Shown here in pieces: positions 1 to 6,738 of a stretch of 7,283 nt of DNA. The translations under genes and the position numbers were made by a program. A model generated the notes under the pieces. It did no database searches and had not been told where the DNA came from. It was given only the letters and a program-made list of their open reading frames with translations. The stretch's first letter is position 1. The number at the start of each line of letters is the position of its first letter. This DNA is from Schlegelella_A sp035493195 (GTDB lineage Bacteria; Pseudomonadota; Gammaproteobacteria; Burkholderiales; Burkholderiaceae_C), in contig DATJIM010000312.1 in the NCBI GenBank assembly GCA_035493195.1, forward strand, positions 1-7,283. Reading direction: 5' to 3'.

Positions 1-305
1 ACGTCGCCGCGCACGACGCGGTCTTCGCCGACGCGAAAGTCGCAGTCGGCGTCGGACGTCTCGGTGTAGATGCGCACGTTGTGCGAGATGCGGCAGGCGC
101 GGCCGACCGAGACGCGGTGGCCGGTGCACGCCTGCACCGTCGACAGCTCGCCGATGTAGCTGCCGTCGCCGAGCTCGATCTCGCCGTCGCCGTAGAGCTG
201 GATCGCGGCGCCGTTGAAGCGGAAGCCCGGTGCGATGCGATAGCGCGCCCGCGCGCCGCGGTAGACGAGGCGCCAGAACAGCGCGCGCGCGCGCAGCAGC
301 GTCCG
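1..305 (-). CDS. Maltose-acetyltransferase-like hexapeptide acyltransferase, partial, with no ordinary start codon
   Basis: About 101 codons of an acyltransferase that runs off the left edge. The opening is Arg-rich and amphipathic (LLRARALFWRLVYRG), followed by APGFRFNG, a hexapeptide left-handed beta helix beginning LYGDGEIELGDGSYIG, and ISHNVRIYTETSD, where the histidine (about residue 75) corresponds to the catalytic base of maltose/galactoside O-acetyltransferase-like enzymes. Codon use matches the neighbouring genes and there is no internal stop, so the frame looks maintained. It probably O-acetylates a sugar of the surface glycan. The frame is closed upstream by a TAG at 308..306, and no ATG, GTG or TTG follows until well inside the conserved region (a GTG near 142). 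Two CTG codons at 299 and 296 are the only near-cognate starts before the family sequence. The gene may be broken, may start at CTG, or the TAG may be misread sequence. Confidence 0.75.
281..294. repeat. Seven-unit GC dinucleotide run
   Basis: A perfect alternating GC tract of 14 bases lies in the first codons of the acetyltransferase frame, 11 bases after the amber codon. Such runs are prone to polymerase slippage and to sequencing indels, and one unit gained or lost here would change the reading frame joined to the enzyme body. At this base composition a short GC run can also arise by chance. Confidence 0.7.
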
Positions 306-326
306 CTAGACGAACGCTGCGCTCAC
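306..326 (-). other. Six-codon leader with in-frame amber stop ahead of the acetyltransferase
   Basis: A GTG at 326..324 overlaps the flippase TGA (GTGA), the same junction type used at several other gene starts in this cluster. It reads Met-Ser-Ala-Ala-Phe-Val and then TAG at 308..306, in exactly the frame of the acetyltransferase that follows. This looks like the original start of that gene interrupted at codon 7, although chance cannot be excluded. No strong ribosome site is visible before the GTG. Confidence 0.55.
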
Positions 327-1612
327 GGCGACGCCGTCCGCGTGCGAGCGAGCGCACGCACGGAGAGCCATGGCCGGTGCCACGGCATCGGTTGCACGCG
401 CGTCGAGAGCAGCCACGAGAGCGCGAGCTGCACCGTCTGCGCGCCGAGGTAGGCCGCGGCCGCTCCGGCGGCGCCGAAGCGCTTCGTCAACACGATCGCG
501 AGCACGACCGCGATCGTCGCAGAGCAGATCGTGGCGATGCTCAGCCACTCGTTCTTCGAGGTGAAGAAGAACAGCCCGGCGATGTTGAGATAGATCGACG
601 ACATCGCCCCGCCGAGCAGGAAGAAGATCGACAGTCCGACCGCGGCCTGGAAGCGCGGCCCGAGCAGCGCCGGACCGACGACGAGCATCGCCGCCCAGAG
701 CAGAAGTGCGATCGCGATCCAGACCGGGATCAGCACGTAGGTCGCGCCGACGATGCGCAGCCTCGCGCGGCCGAACCGCGCGGCCATCTGTGCGTACATC
801 CACGGCGAGAGCACCTTGACGAGCGTGTCGCCGAGCATGTTCATGACCATGCCGAGCTGTGCCGCGGCGCCGTAGATGCCGAGCGCGTCGGCTCCGAGCC
901 GTGCCGAGACGGTGAAACGGTCGGCCGTGGCGAGCAGCGAGCCGGCGAGCACGTGCGGCGCGAGCGGCAGGCCGAAGCGCAGCAGCGAGCGCACCGCGGA
1001 GGGTGACGCCTGCCAGCGCGCGTCGCCCGCGGCGTGGAGGAGCGCCACCGACGCGAGCGCAGCGACGACGGTCGCGACGAGCGCGCCGCCGATCCGCCCC
1101 GCCGCTCCCGCCGCCAACGCGAGCACCGCGACGAGCGAGAGGCCGAGGTTGCCCGCTGCCATCGCGACCTGGAACGTCGCCGATCGCATCGGCTTGACCT
1201 GGCTTTGCCACAGCGTCGGCCGGATCGCGGCGATCGCGGTCGTCCCGGCGAGGAGCGCAGCGGCGGGCCAGAGCCACGTCGGCAGGCCGACCGTCTCGTG
1301 CCAGATCGCGCCGACGATCGTCATCAGCGCTGCGCACGCGAGCGTGGTCACAAGGGCGACGAGAAGCGCCGAGCCGACCAGCGCCGGGAACTCGTCGCCC
1401 GGCCCGCGCCGGAACCAGCCGACCGAGATTGCGCTGTGGACGCTGAGGCCGGCGAGCGCCGACGCGTAGTTGACGAGCAGGAAGAAGCCGACGACGAGCC
1501 CGTACTCGGCCGGCCCGAGGGCGCGCGTCAGCACCGGCAGCAGCAGGAACGGAACGGCCGCCGACAGCGCGTTGGCGACGCCGTAGATCGCGCCGGCGCG
1601 CAGCAGGCTCAT
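323..1612 (-). CDS. Wzx-type polysaccharide flippase (MOP superfamily)
   Basis: A 429-residue, strongly hydrophobic inner-membrane protein with about 12 predicted membrane segments spread from residue 5 to 405, joined by short charged loops. Length and layout fit oligosaccharide-lipid flippases of the polysaccharide synthesis (Wzx/RfbX) group. Family-like features are the N-terminal FLLLPVLTRALGPAEYGLV (22-40) and the central FGLPLAPHVLAGSLL, then ADRFTVSARLGADALGIY (230-247). It would flip undecaprenyl-linked glycan units containing the operon's nonulosonic acid across the membrane; the actual substrate cannot be read from sequence. A 34-base gap separates it from the glutaminase gene, the only clear gap in the cluster, and GGGAG at 1622..1618 sits five bases before the ATG. 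Its TGA overlaps a GTG codon (GTGA) belonging to the frame of the next gene. Confidence 0.9.
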   Translation of the reverse strand: MSLLRAGAIYGVANALSAAVPFLLLPVLTRALGPAEYGLVVGFFLLVNYASALAGLSVHSAISVGWFRRGPGDEFPALVGSALLVALVTTLACAALMTIVGAIWHETVGLPTWLWPAAALLAGTTAIAAIRPTLWQSQVKPMRSATFQVAMAAGNLGLSLVAVLALAAGAAGRIGGALVATVVAALASVALLHAAGDARWQASPSAVRSLLRFGLPLAPHVLAGSLLATADRFTVSARLGADALGIYGAAAQLGMVMNMLGDTLVKVLSPWMYAQMAARFGRARLRIVGATYVLIPVWIAIALLLWAAMLVVGPALLGPRFQAAVGLSIFFLLGGAMSSIYLNIAGLFFFTSKNEWLSIATICSATIAVVLAIVLTKRFGAAGAAAAYLGAQTVQLALSWLLSTRVQPMPWHRPWLSVRALARTRTASP

Positions 1613-1617
1613 GCGTG

Positions 1618-1622
1618 CTCCC
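1618..1622 (-). promoter_or_regulatory. Ribosome binding site of the flippase gene
   Basis: GGGAG five bases upstream of the ATG at 1612. It lies in the 34-base gap after the glutaminase stop and decides this start over other candidates, because the flippase is the one complete gene not reached by a stop/start overlap or very close spacing. Confidence 0.6.
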
Positions 1623-1646
1623 GGCCATCGTCACTGCCCGCGGTGC

Positions 1647-2294
1647 TCACGTCGTCAGGAAGCGGCGCAGGATGCGCAGCCCCGCCTCGCCGCTCTTCTC
1701 GGGATGGAACTGGAAGCCCGTGATCGCGCCGCGCGCGATCGCCGCGCAGACGGCGTGGCCGCCGTACTCGCAGTCGGCGAGACGGTGAGCCGGATCGTCG
1801 GGGACGACGGCGAACGAATGGACGAGATAGACCGACGTCCCTTCGGGCGTGTCGGCGAGCAGGCTCTCGCGCCAGCTCGCACCCGCCGGCGTGCGCAGCG
1901 CGGTCCAGCCGATGTGCGGGACCTTGTGCGGCCGGCCCGCGGTATCGCGGTCGGGAACGGCGCGGACTCGGCCGGGGATCAGGTCGAGTCCTTCGTGGAT
2001 GCCGAACTCCTCGCTCGCGGTCGCGAGCATCTGCATGCCGAGACAGATGCCGAGCAGCGGCCGGCCCGATGCGGCATAGCGGCGGATCGGCTCGACAAGA
2101 CCGCGCTCGCGCAGGCCCGCCATGCCGCCCGCGAATGCGCCGACGCCGGGCAGCACGAGCCGCTCGGCGCGTTCGAGCGCGGCGGGGTCGCTCGAGAGCG
2201 TCACGTCGCCGCCGCAGCGTTCGAGCGCGCGGCGGACGCTGTAGAGGTTGCCGATGCCGTAGTCGACGACCGCGACCTGCGAAGACGTGGTCAT
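1647..2294 (-). CDS. HisH-like glutamine amidotransferase subunit (WbuY type)
   Basis: A 215-residue class I (triad) glutaminase of the HisH family, which hydrolyses glutamine to glutamate and hands ammonia to its HisF-like partner. Motifs are VVDYGIGNLYSV (9-20), LPGVGAFAGGM (48-58, oxyanion region), GICLGMQML with nucleophile C84, KVPHIGW (124-130), VHSF (158-161), and FQFHPEKS with H197 and E199 completing the triad. All catalytic residues are present, so it should be active. It starts with ATG at 2294 in an ATGA overlap with the HisF-like stop and has GAGGTG at 2308..2303. Pairing with the upstream HisF-like and PP-loop amidotransferase genes points to sugar amidination rather than histidine synthesis; no other his gene is present in the window. 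Confidence 0.92.
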   Translation of the reverse strand: MTTSSQVAVVDYGIGNLYSVRRALERCGGDVTLSSDPAALERAERLVLPGVGAFAGGMAGLRERGLVEPIRRYAASGRPLLGICLGMQMLATASEEFGIHEGLDLIPGRVRAVPDRDTAGRPHKVPHIGWTALRTPAGASWRESLLADTPEGTSVYLVHSFAVVPDDPAHRLADCEYGGHAVCAAIARGAITGFQFHPEKSGEAGLRILRRFLTT

Positions 2295-3052
2295 GGCGTG
2301 CGCACCTCGATGCCTGCCGACGCAGCGACACCGCGCAGTTCGCCGATCGTCGTCTTCTTGTAGTGCAGCGCGTCGGCGATCGCCACGGCGTCGGCGGCGC
2401 CGTCGCGGACCACCTCGGCGAGGTGCCGCGGCTCGCCGTAGCCGCCGCTCGCGATCACCGGAACCGTGACCGCGCTCGAGACGGCCTTGGTCAGCGCGAG
2501 GTCGAAGCCCTTGCGCGTTCCCTCGCGGTCGATCGAGGTGACGAGGATCTCGCCGGCACCGAGCTCGACGCCGCGCCGCGCCCACTCAATCGCGTCGACG
2601 CCGCTGCGCTCACGGCCGCAGTCGGTATAGACCTCCCATTTGCCCGGTGCCTGCTGCTTGGCCTCGATCGAGAGCACCATCGCCTGCGAGCCGTAGCGCC
2701 GCGACACCTCGGTGACGAGCTCGGGCCGGCGCACCGCGGCGGTGTTGATCGCGACCTTGTCGGCGCCGGCGCGCAGCAGGTCGCCGACGTCGTCGACGGT
2801 GCGGATGCCGCCGCCGACCGTCATCGGCACGAAGACGTCGTGCGCGGCGCGGCGGACGATCTCGGTGAGCTTGCTGCGGCCATACAGGCTCGCGACGATG
2901 TCGATGTAGACGAGCTCGTCCGCGCCCTGCTCGTAGTACATGCGCGCGTATTCCTGCGGGTCGCCGATGACGCGCAGGCCCTCGAGGTGGACGCCCTTGA
3001 TGAGGTTCGGCCCCTTGATGTCGAGGCGGGCGATCAGGCGGACGTTCGGCAC
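2291..3052 (-). CDS. HisF-like ammonia-channel subunit for sugar amidation (WbuZ type)
   Basis: A 253-residue TIM-barrel protein clearly homologous to HisF. Seen: VGGGIRT (79-85), GADKVAINTAAV (96-107), GAGEILVTSIDREGT (165-179) and VIASGGYG (199-206), the last being a phosphate-binding loop. Compared with Thermotoga maritima HisF as I recall it, D11 is kept and D176 corresponds to D175 here, but C9 is R9 and catalytic D130 is E130 (SIEAKQ instead of AIDAKR). The residues lining the ammonia gate (R5, E46, K99 and a glutamate at 168) are kept. Its place between the amidotransferase and HisH genes argues that it channels ammonia to the amidotransferase rather than making histidine. The GTG at 3052 is the first start after the upstream TGA, which is in the same frame six bases away, with GAGGA at 3067..3063 as ribosome site. 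Genuine histidine biosynthesis is the less likely alternative. Confidence 0.9.
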   Translation of the reverse strand: MPNVRLIARLDIKGPNLIKGVHLEGLRVIGDPQEYARMYYEQGADELVYIDIVASLYGRSKLTEIVRRAAHDVFVPMTVGGGIRTVDDVGDLLRAGADKVAINTAAVRRPELVTEVSRRYGSQAMVLSIEAKQQAPGKWEVYTDCGRERSGVDAIEWARRGVELGAGEILVTSIDREGTRKGFDLALTKAVSSAVTVPVIASGGYGEPRHLAEVVRDGAADAVAIADALHYKKTTIGELRGVAASAGIEVRTP

Positions 3053-3058
3053 GTGACG

Positions 3059-4375
3059 TCAGTCCTCGTCCCAGACCGCGTGGCGCAGCTTCCACGAACC
3101 ATGGTCGTAGCGCCACAGGTGCGGCGAGCGGAACGAATCGGCCAAGTTGTCGAAGTAGGCGCGGTCGATCAGCGGCTGCTCGAACATCGTCGACGCCTGC
3201 GGAAACTCCTTCGGCGGGATGCTGAGGTAGCGGAAGATCTCCTCGGCGAAGCGATCGGGGAACTCGCCGTCGAAGCGCTTCGCGAGCGCGACTCCTTCCT
3301 CGCGGTCGATGTCGCCCGAGCGGATCTCCTGCGCGGCGTCGTACGTCGCCCGGCCGATGCCGAACTTGATGTGCGTCGTGTAGTAGTGGAAGTCGTCGAT
3401 GCGGTCGTCGATGCTGTTGTACTTGCTGTAGGTGCCCGGCGTCCGCTCGGGCGAGGCCTGGAAGCCGCCGTGCTCGACGGCGTAGTAGTAGCAGCTCTGC
3501 GGGTGCCACTTCAGGTAGTAGCCGAGGTAGTGCACCTCGATCTTCTGCCGCTCGATCTCCTCGGGATTGGCCGGCAGGTACGGCTGCAGCTCGTGGGCGT
3601 CGACGCCGTATTTCTCCTGCAGCTCGGCGATCGACGTTCCGCCGAGATAGATCTTCGACTTGTCGGTCGCGGTGAAGTACGACCAGTCGCGCTTCGCCGA
3701 CTGCGTGTCGGCGATCGGGTTGCCGTACTCGGCCTCGTTCTCGCCGTAGAAGACGAGCGGGATCTTGTGCAGCAGCGCCATCTTCGGCGCCAGCGACTTC
3801 TGGCCGAAGATGAACGGCTGGAACGGGTGGAACAGGTTCTCGACCGCGAGGCGGGTGACGAGCCGGTGGACCCGGCCGTTCGGCGTGCACAGGAAGTTGT
3901 CGAAGCCGGCGTGGATCCAGGCCTCGAAGTTCTTCCAGCCCCACTCGGTGTGGATGTGCGGCGCCCACGTCACCGTGAGCGGGTGCATGCCGTACTTGTA
4001 CTTCAGCACGTGCGCGGCGTAGAAGCTGTCCTTGCCGCCGGAGCCGGGGACGAGGCAGTCGTAGCTGCCGTCGCTGCTGCGGAAGCGATCGCAGAGGTCC
4101 TTCAGCTGCCGCTCGCGATCGGCCCAGTCGATCGTCTTCTGCTTCTGCTCGGCCATCCGGCAGGCGTCGCAGATGCCGTCGGCGTCGAAGTGGATCGTTT
4201 TCTTCTTGCTGTCCTTGGTGTGCTCGTACTCGACGGCCGAGTTCGGCCGTTGGTTCGAGATGACGCAGCGGCGGCAGAACGCGACCTGCAGCGGCAGGCC
4301 GTAGCGCGCGCTCTCGGGTTCGTCCTTGCGGAACTGCGCGAAGTCGATCTCGCGGTGACGGGGGTACTTAGGCAT
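3059..4375 (-). CDS. N-acetyl sugar amidotransferase (WbuX/WbpG/PseA family)
   Basis: A 438-residue PP-loop ATP pyrophosphatase of the N-acetyl sugar amidotransferase family. It activates the acetamido oxygen of a sugar with ATP and replaces it with ammonia to give an acetamidino group. The N-terminal part has two CxxC pairs, CRRC (34-37) and CDAC within DGICDAC (69-72), probably a metal-binding knuckle. The ATP loop is PGSGGKDS (110-117). Further family segments are VTWAPHIHTEWGW and VFYGENEAEYGNP (208-220). The ATG at 4375 is preferred because its product begins at the family N-terminus; the reading frame continues to an ATG at 4435, but those 20 residues are Ser/Thr/Pro/Arg-rich and lie inside the CMP-synthetase gene. 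The HisF- and HisH-like genes follow directly, the arrangement seen in Pseudomonas O-antigen and Campylobacter flagellin-glycan clusters, where they supply ammonia. The acceptor is inferred to be a legionaminic-type sugar or its CMP form. Confidence 0.93.
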   Translation of the reverse strand: MPKYPRHREIDFAQFRKDEPESARYGLPLQVAFCRRCVISNQRPNSAVEYEHTKDSKKKTIHFDADGICDACRMAEQKQKTIDWADRERQLKDLCDRFRSSDGSYDCLVPGSGGKDSFYAAHVLKYKYGMHPLTVTWAPHIHTEWGWKNFEAWIHAGFDNFLCTPNGRVHRLVTRLAVENLFHPFQPFIFGQKSLAPKMALLHKIPLVFYGENEAEYGNPIADTQSAKRDWSYFTATDKSKIYLGGTSIAELQEKYGVDAHELQPYLPANPEEIERQKIEVHYLGYYLKWHPQSCYYYAVEHGGFQASPERTPGTYSKYNSIDDRIDDFHYYTTHIKFGIGRATYDAAQEIRSGDIDREEGVALAKRFDGEFPDRFAEEIFRYLSIPPKEFPQASTMFEQPLIDRAYFDNLADSFRSPHLWRYDHGSWKLRHAVWDED

Positions 4376-5060
4376 GCGCAGTCTCGGTGATGGTCTTCTG
4401 GAAGCGCTCGAAGTCGTCGGCGGTGTCGATGTCAAGCGATCGCTCGCGCGGCATGACGTGGGCGACCGTCCCGTCGCCGACGAACGCGCGCGTCGTCCGC
4501 AGCCAGCCGGCGTCGGCGACGTAGACGGCGCCGTTGAGGACGTAGACCGCGGGCAGGTCCTGGCGCCGCGTCGCTTGCGTTGCGCCGGCGACGATTGGCA
4601 GCAGCGCCTGACCGTCGCCGAGGCGGTACATCCAGTACGGGCTCTGTTCGGCCTCGCACACCGAAACGCACGAAGGTGCCGCGCTCGCGGCGAAGTGCGC
4701 GAGCGCGCCGTCGATGTCGGCCGCGGTGCGCAGCGGCGACGTCGGCTGCAGGACGACGACGACGTCGTGGCCCCGGCAGGCGTCGAGCGCGTGGAGGACG
4801 ACGTCGAGCGTCGTCGCCGTGTCGGTCGCGAGCTCGGCCGGCCGGCGCAGCGCCTCGACGCCGCAGGCGCGCGCCGCGGCCAGGATCGCGTCGGAATCCG
4901 AAGAGACGACGATGCGGTCGAGCGCGCGCGTGGCGAGCGCGGCGTCGGCGGTCCAGGCGAGGAGCGGCCGCCCTTGCACCGGCAGGATGTTCTTGCCCGG
5001 CAGCCCCTTCGAGCCGCCGCGCGCCGGCACCACCGCGAGCACCTTCTTCGCGCCGATCAC
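4368..5060 (-). CDS. CMP-nonulosonic acid synthetase (NeuA/LegF/PtmB family)
   Basis: A 230-residue cytidylyltransferase that activates a nonulosonic acid with CTP, releasing pyrophosphate and giving the CMP-sugar donor. Family marks are VVPARGGSKGLPGKN (10-24, the nucleotide-binding loop), VVSSDSDAIL (51-60), LQPTSPLR (104-111) followed by ADID, RRQDLP then YVLNGAVY (about 165-180), and the closing SLDIDTADDFERF (208-220). The length is normal for single-domain bacterial enzymes. Whether it prefers Neu5Ac or legionaminic acid is not clear from motifs; the operon suggests legionaminic acid. The GTG start at 5060 is supported by a GTGA overlap with the preceding stop and by GAGGTG at 5071..5066 with five bases of spacing. 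Its TAA stop lies inside the first codons of the following amidotransferase, an 8-base overlap reading ATGCCTAA. Confidence 0.93.
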   Translation of the reverse strand: MIGAKKVLAVVPARGGSKGLPGKNILPVQGRPLLAWTADAALATRALDRIVVSSDSDAILAAARACGVEALRRPAELATDTATTLDVVLHALDACRGHDVVVVLQPTSPLRTAADIDGALAHFAASAAPSCVSVCEAEQSPYWMYRLGDGQALLPIVAGATQATRRQDLPAVYVLNGAVYVADAGWLRTTRAFVGDGTVAHVMPRERSLDIDTADDFERFQKTITETAHA

Positions 5061-6106
5061 CGGAACACCTCGTCGAAGTCGGAGTTCGCCTTCTCGTAGT
5101 CGGTCGCGCGGCCGATGTCGAGCCAGTAGCCCTCGATGGGATGGCAGCGGGTCCGCTTGCCGCTCTTGGCGAGCGCGTCGAACAGCGACGGCATGTCGAA
5201 CATCGTGTCCTTCGGCACATGCGCGAGCGCGTGCGGGGACAGCACGTACATCCCGGCCGCGACGACGAAACGATGGATCGGCTTCTCGTCGATCGCCTCG
5301 ATCCGTCCGTCCTTCTCGCGGACGACGCCGAACGGCACCTGCATCTCGTACTCGCGCACCGCCATCGTCGCGTCGGCGCCCGAGGCGACATGGCGGTCGA
5401 CCATGTCCCCGTAGTCCTCTTTCGTCAGCAGGTCGGCGTTGGTGACGATGAACGGCTCGCCGGGTGCTTCGGGAAGGAGGCTCAGCGCACCCGCCGTGCC
5501 GAGCCGCTGCCGTTCGCGCAGGTAGCGAATGTTGGCCCCGAATGCGCCGCCGTCGCCGAAGTGCGACTCGATCTGCTCGGCCTTGTAGTTGACCGCGAGC
5601 CAGAAGTTGCTGAAGCCCTGCCGGACGTATTCGCGAACGATCGTCTCGAGCAGCGGCCGCGAGCCGACGCGAAGCATCGGCTTCGGGGTGTCGCGCGTCA
5701 GCTCCTCGAGGCGCATGCCGCGGCCGCCGGCCATGATGACGACCCAGTGCTCGCGCGGCTGCGCCGCGAAGTAGTCGTCGACGATTTCGAGGCCGACGAC
5801 CCGACGCTGCGCATCGACGACGGGAAGCTGGTGCAGGCCGAGCCTGCGCATCGTCGCGAGCATCGACTGCCGGCTCTCGCCCGCGGCGGCGACGGTCGGC
5901 TCGCCGTGCATCGCGAGCGCGACCGGGTCGGCGAGCCCGAGACCGCGCAACAGCGCGCGGCGGGCGTCGCCGTCGCTGAGCGTGCCGAGCAGCACGCGGT
6001 CGCGATCGACGACCAGGACCATCTGGCTGCCGGCGCGGTCGATCGTCTCGAGCGCGTCGCGCAGCGTCGTCTCGGGGCCGACGAGGGCCTGCTCCCAGAG
6101 TTTCAT
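5057..6106 (-). CDS. CBS-domain sugar-1-phosphate nucleotidyltransferase (PtmE-like)
   Basis: A 349-residue protein joining two N-terminal CBS domains (about residues 1-117, with LSDGDARRALLRG and LHQLPVVD typical of CBS pairs) to a GlmU/RmlA-like nucleotidyltransferase domain from about 121. The catalytic part shows the NTP-binding IMAGGRGMRL (124-133), TPKPML, LGTAGAL (202-208), the metal-binding aspartate in TNADLL (D225), and GYWLDIGRATDY near the end. This architecture matches Campylobacter PtmE, which makes GDP-glucosamine from glucosamine-1-phosphate for legionaminic acid. The same architecture also occurs in uncharacterised mannose-1-phosphate guanylyltransferase-like genes next to neuA and neuB. 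CBS pairs usually bind adenine nucleotides, so energy-state control of precursor entry is an inference. The ATG at 6106 overlaps the previous stop (ATGA), with GAGG at 6114..6111. Nucleotide specificity (GTP, UTP or CTP) is not readable. Confidence 0.88.
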   Translation of the reverse strand: MKLWEQALVGPETTLRDALETIDRAGSQMVLVVDRDRVLLGTLSDGDARRALLRGLGLADPVALAMHGEPTVAAAGESRQSMLATMRRLGLHQLPVVDAQRRVVGLEIVDDYFAAQPREHWVVIMAGGRGMRLEELTRDTPKPMLRVGSRPLLETIVREYVRQGFSNFWLAVNYKAEQIESHFGDGGAFGANIRYLRERQRLGTAGALSLLPEAPGEPFIVTNADLLTKEDYGDMVDRHVASGADATMAVREYEMQVPFGVVREKDGRIEAIDEKPIHRFVVAAGMYVLSPHALAHVPKDTMFDMPSLFDALAKSGKRTRCHPIEGYWLDIGRATDYEKANSDFDEVFR

Positions 6107-6738
6107 CGCGCCTCGCGCGCCGGAACGCCGACGAGCGTGCAGTCGCCGGCGAAGTCGGCGACGACGACGGCGCCGGCGCCGACCATCGTCCGCGCGCCGA
6201 GGCGGATGCACTGGCGCACGATGGCGCCGGCGCCGATGTGGCTGCCCTCGCCGACGACCACGGCGCCGCAGAGGAGGGCGCGCGGCGCGACGTGGACGAA
6301 CTCGCCGAGCTCGACGTCGTGCTCGACGACCGCCGCGGTGTTGACGATCGCGCTCTTGCCGACGCGCGCGTTGGCCTGGACGATCGAGCCGGCGAGAAGC
6401 TGTGCGCCGGGCCCGATGGTGGCGAACTTCGAGACGATCGCCGACGGGTGGCGAACCGTCGCGAATTCCCAGCCGCGCGATTCGAGACGGTCCTGCACGG
6501 GCTTGCGCAAGCCCTCGGAACGAATGCCGCCGATGCCGTTGGCGAGCAGCGCAGCGCCGGGCGTGTGGGTGTCGAGGATGCTCTCGCTGCCGAGCACGGG
6601 CAGGCCGCACACGCGCGCGCCGATCCGGGCCGGATCGGTGTCGACGAAGCCGAGCACGCGAACGTCGGCGGCGAGCAGCGCGTCGGCGACGACCGCAGCG
6701 TGGCCACCCGAGCCGACGATGATCACCGGCAGGCTCAC
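6103..6738 (-). CDS. NeuD/PglD/LegH-family sugar acyltransferase
   Basis: A 211-residue acyl-CoA-dependent sugar acyltransferase, full length for the PglD/NeuD/LegH family. Residues 1-80 form a Rossmann-like nucleotide-sugar-binding domain opening with IIVGSGGHAAVV and FVDTDPARIG. Residues from about 95 to 205 are a left-handed beta helix made of hexapeptide repeats (ATIGPG, ARVGKS, VELGEF, SHIGAG, TMVGAG). The conserved NTAAVVEHD segment places the family's catalytic histidine at about H140, and the protein ends in the typical VGVPAR. In legionaminic pathways such an enzyme N-acetylates the 4-amino group of a UDP- or GDP-sugar (LegH); in sialic acid clusters NeuD O-acetylates instead. The neighbours favour LegH, but sequence alone cannot decide. 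The GTG start at 6738 is chosen because it gives the family N-terminus, sits in a GTGA overlap with the synthase stop, and has GAGG at 6752..6749. Its stop overlaps the next ATG in the same way. Confidence 0.9.
   Translation of the reverse strand: MSLPVIIVGSGGHAAVVADALLAADVRVLGFVDTDPARIGARVCGLPVLGSESILDTHTPGAALLANGIGGIRSEGLRKPVQDRLESRGWEFATVRHPSAIVSKFATIGPGAQLLAGSIVQANARVGKSAIVNTAAVVEHDVELGEFVHVAPRALLCGAVVVGEGSHIGAGAIVRQCIRLGARTMVGAGAVVVADFAGDCTLVGVPAREAR

Noticed and set aside
306..1634. Minus-strand frame of 442 codons overlapping the flippase almost completely
   Set aside because: It is the neighbouring frame of the flippase gene and has a low-complexity Arg/Ala-rich translation. Only its last few codons matter, as they lead into the amber stop before the acetyltransferase.
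1647..3052. A histidine biosynthesis operon (hisH-hisF)
   Set aside because: The pair follows a PP-loop sugar amidotransferase with tight spacing, no other his genes are present, and the HisF-like protein has changed active-site residues; the sugar-amidation role fits better.
2069..4390. Very long plus-strand open frame of about 770 codons antisense to the amidotransferase and HisF/HisH-like genes
   Set aside because: It is a by-product of GC-rich codon use on the opposite strand; the translation is Arg/Ala/Val/Asp-rich with no family motif, while the minus-strand genes have clear motifs throughout.
4376..4435. Upstream ATG giving the amidotransferase 20 extra residues
   Set aside because: The extra residues are Ser/Thr/Pro/Arg-rich, lie wholly within the CMP-synthetase coding region and precede the natural family N-terminus at the ATG at 4375.
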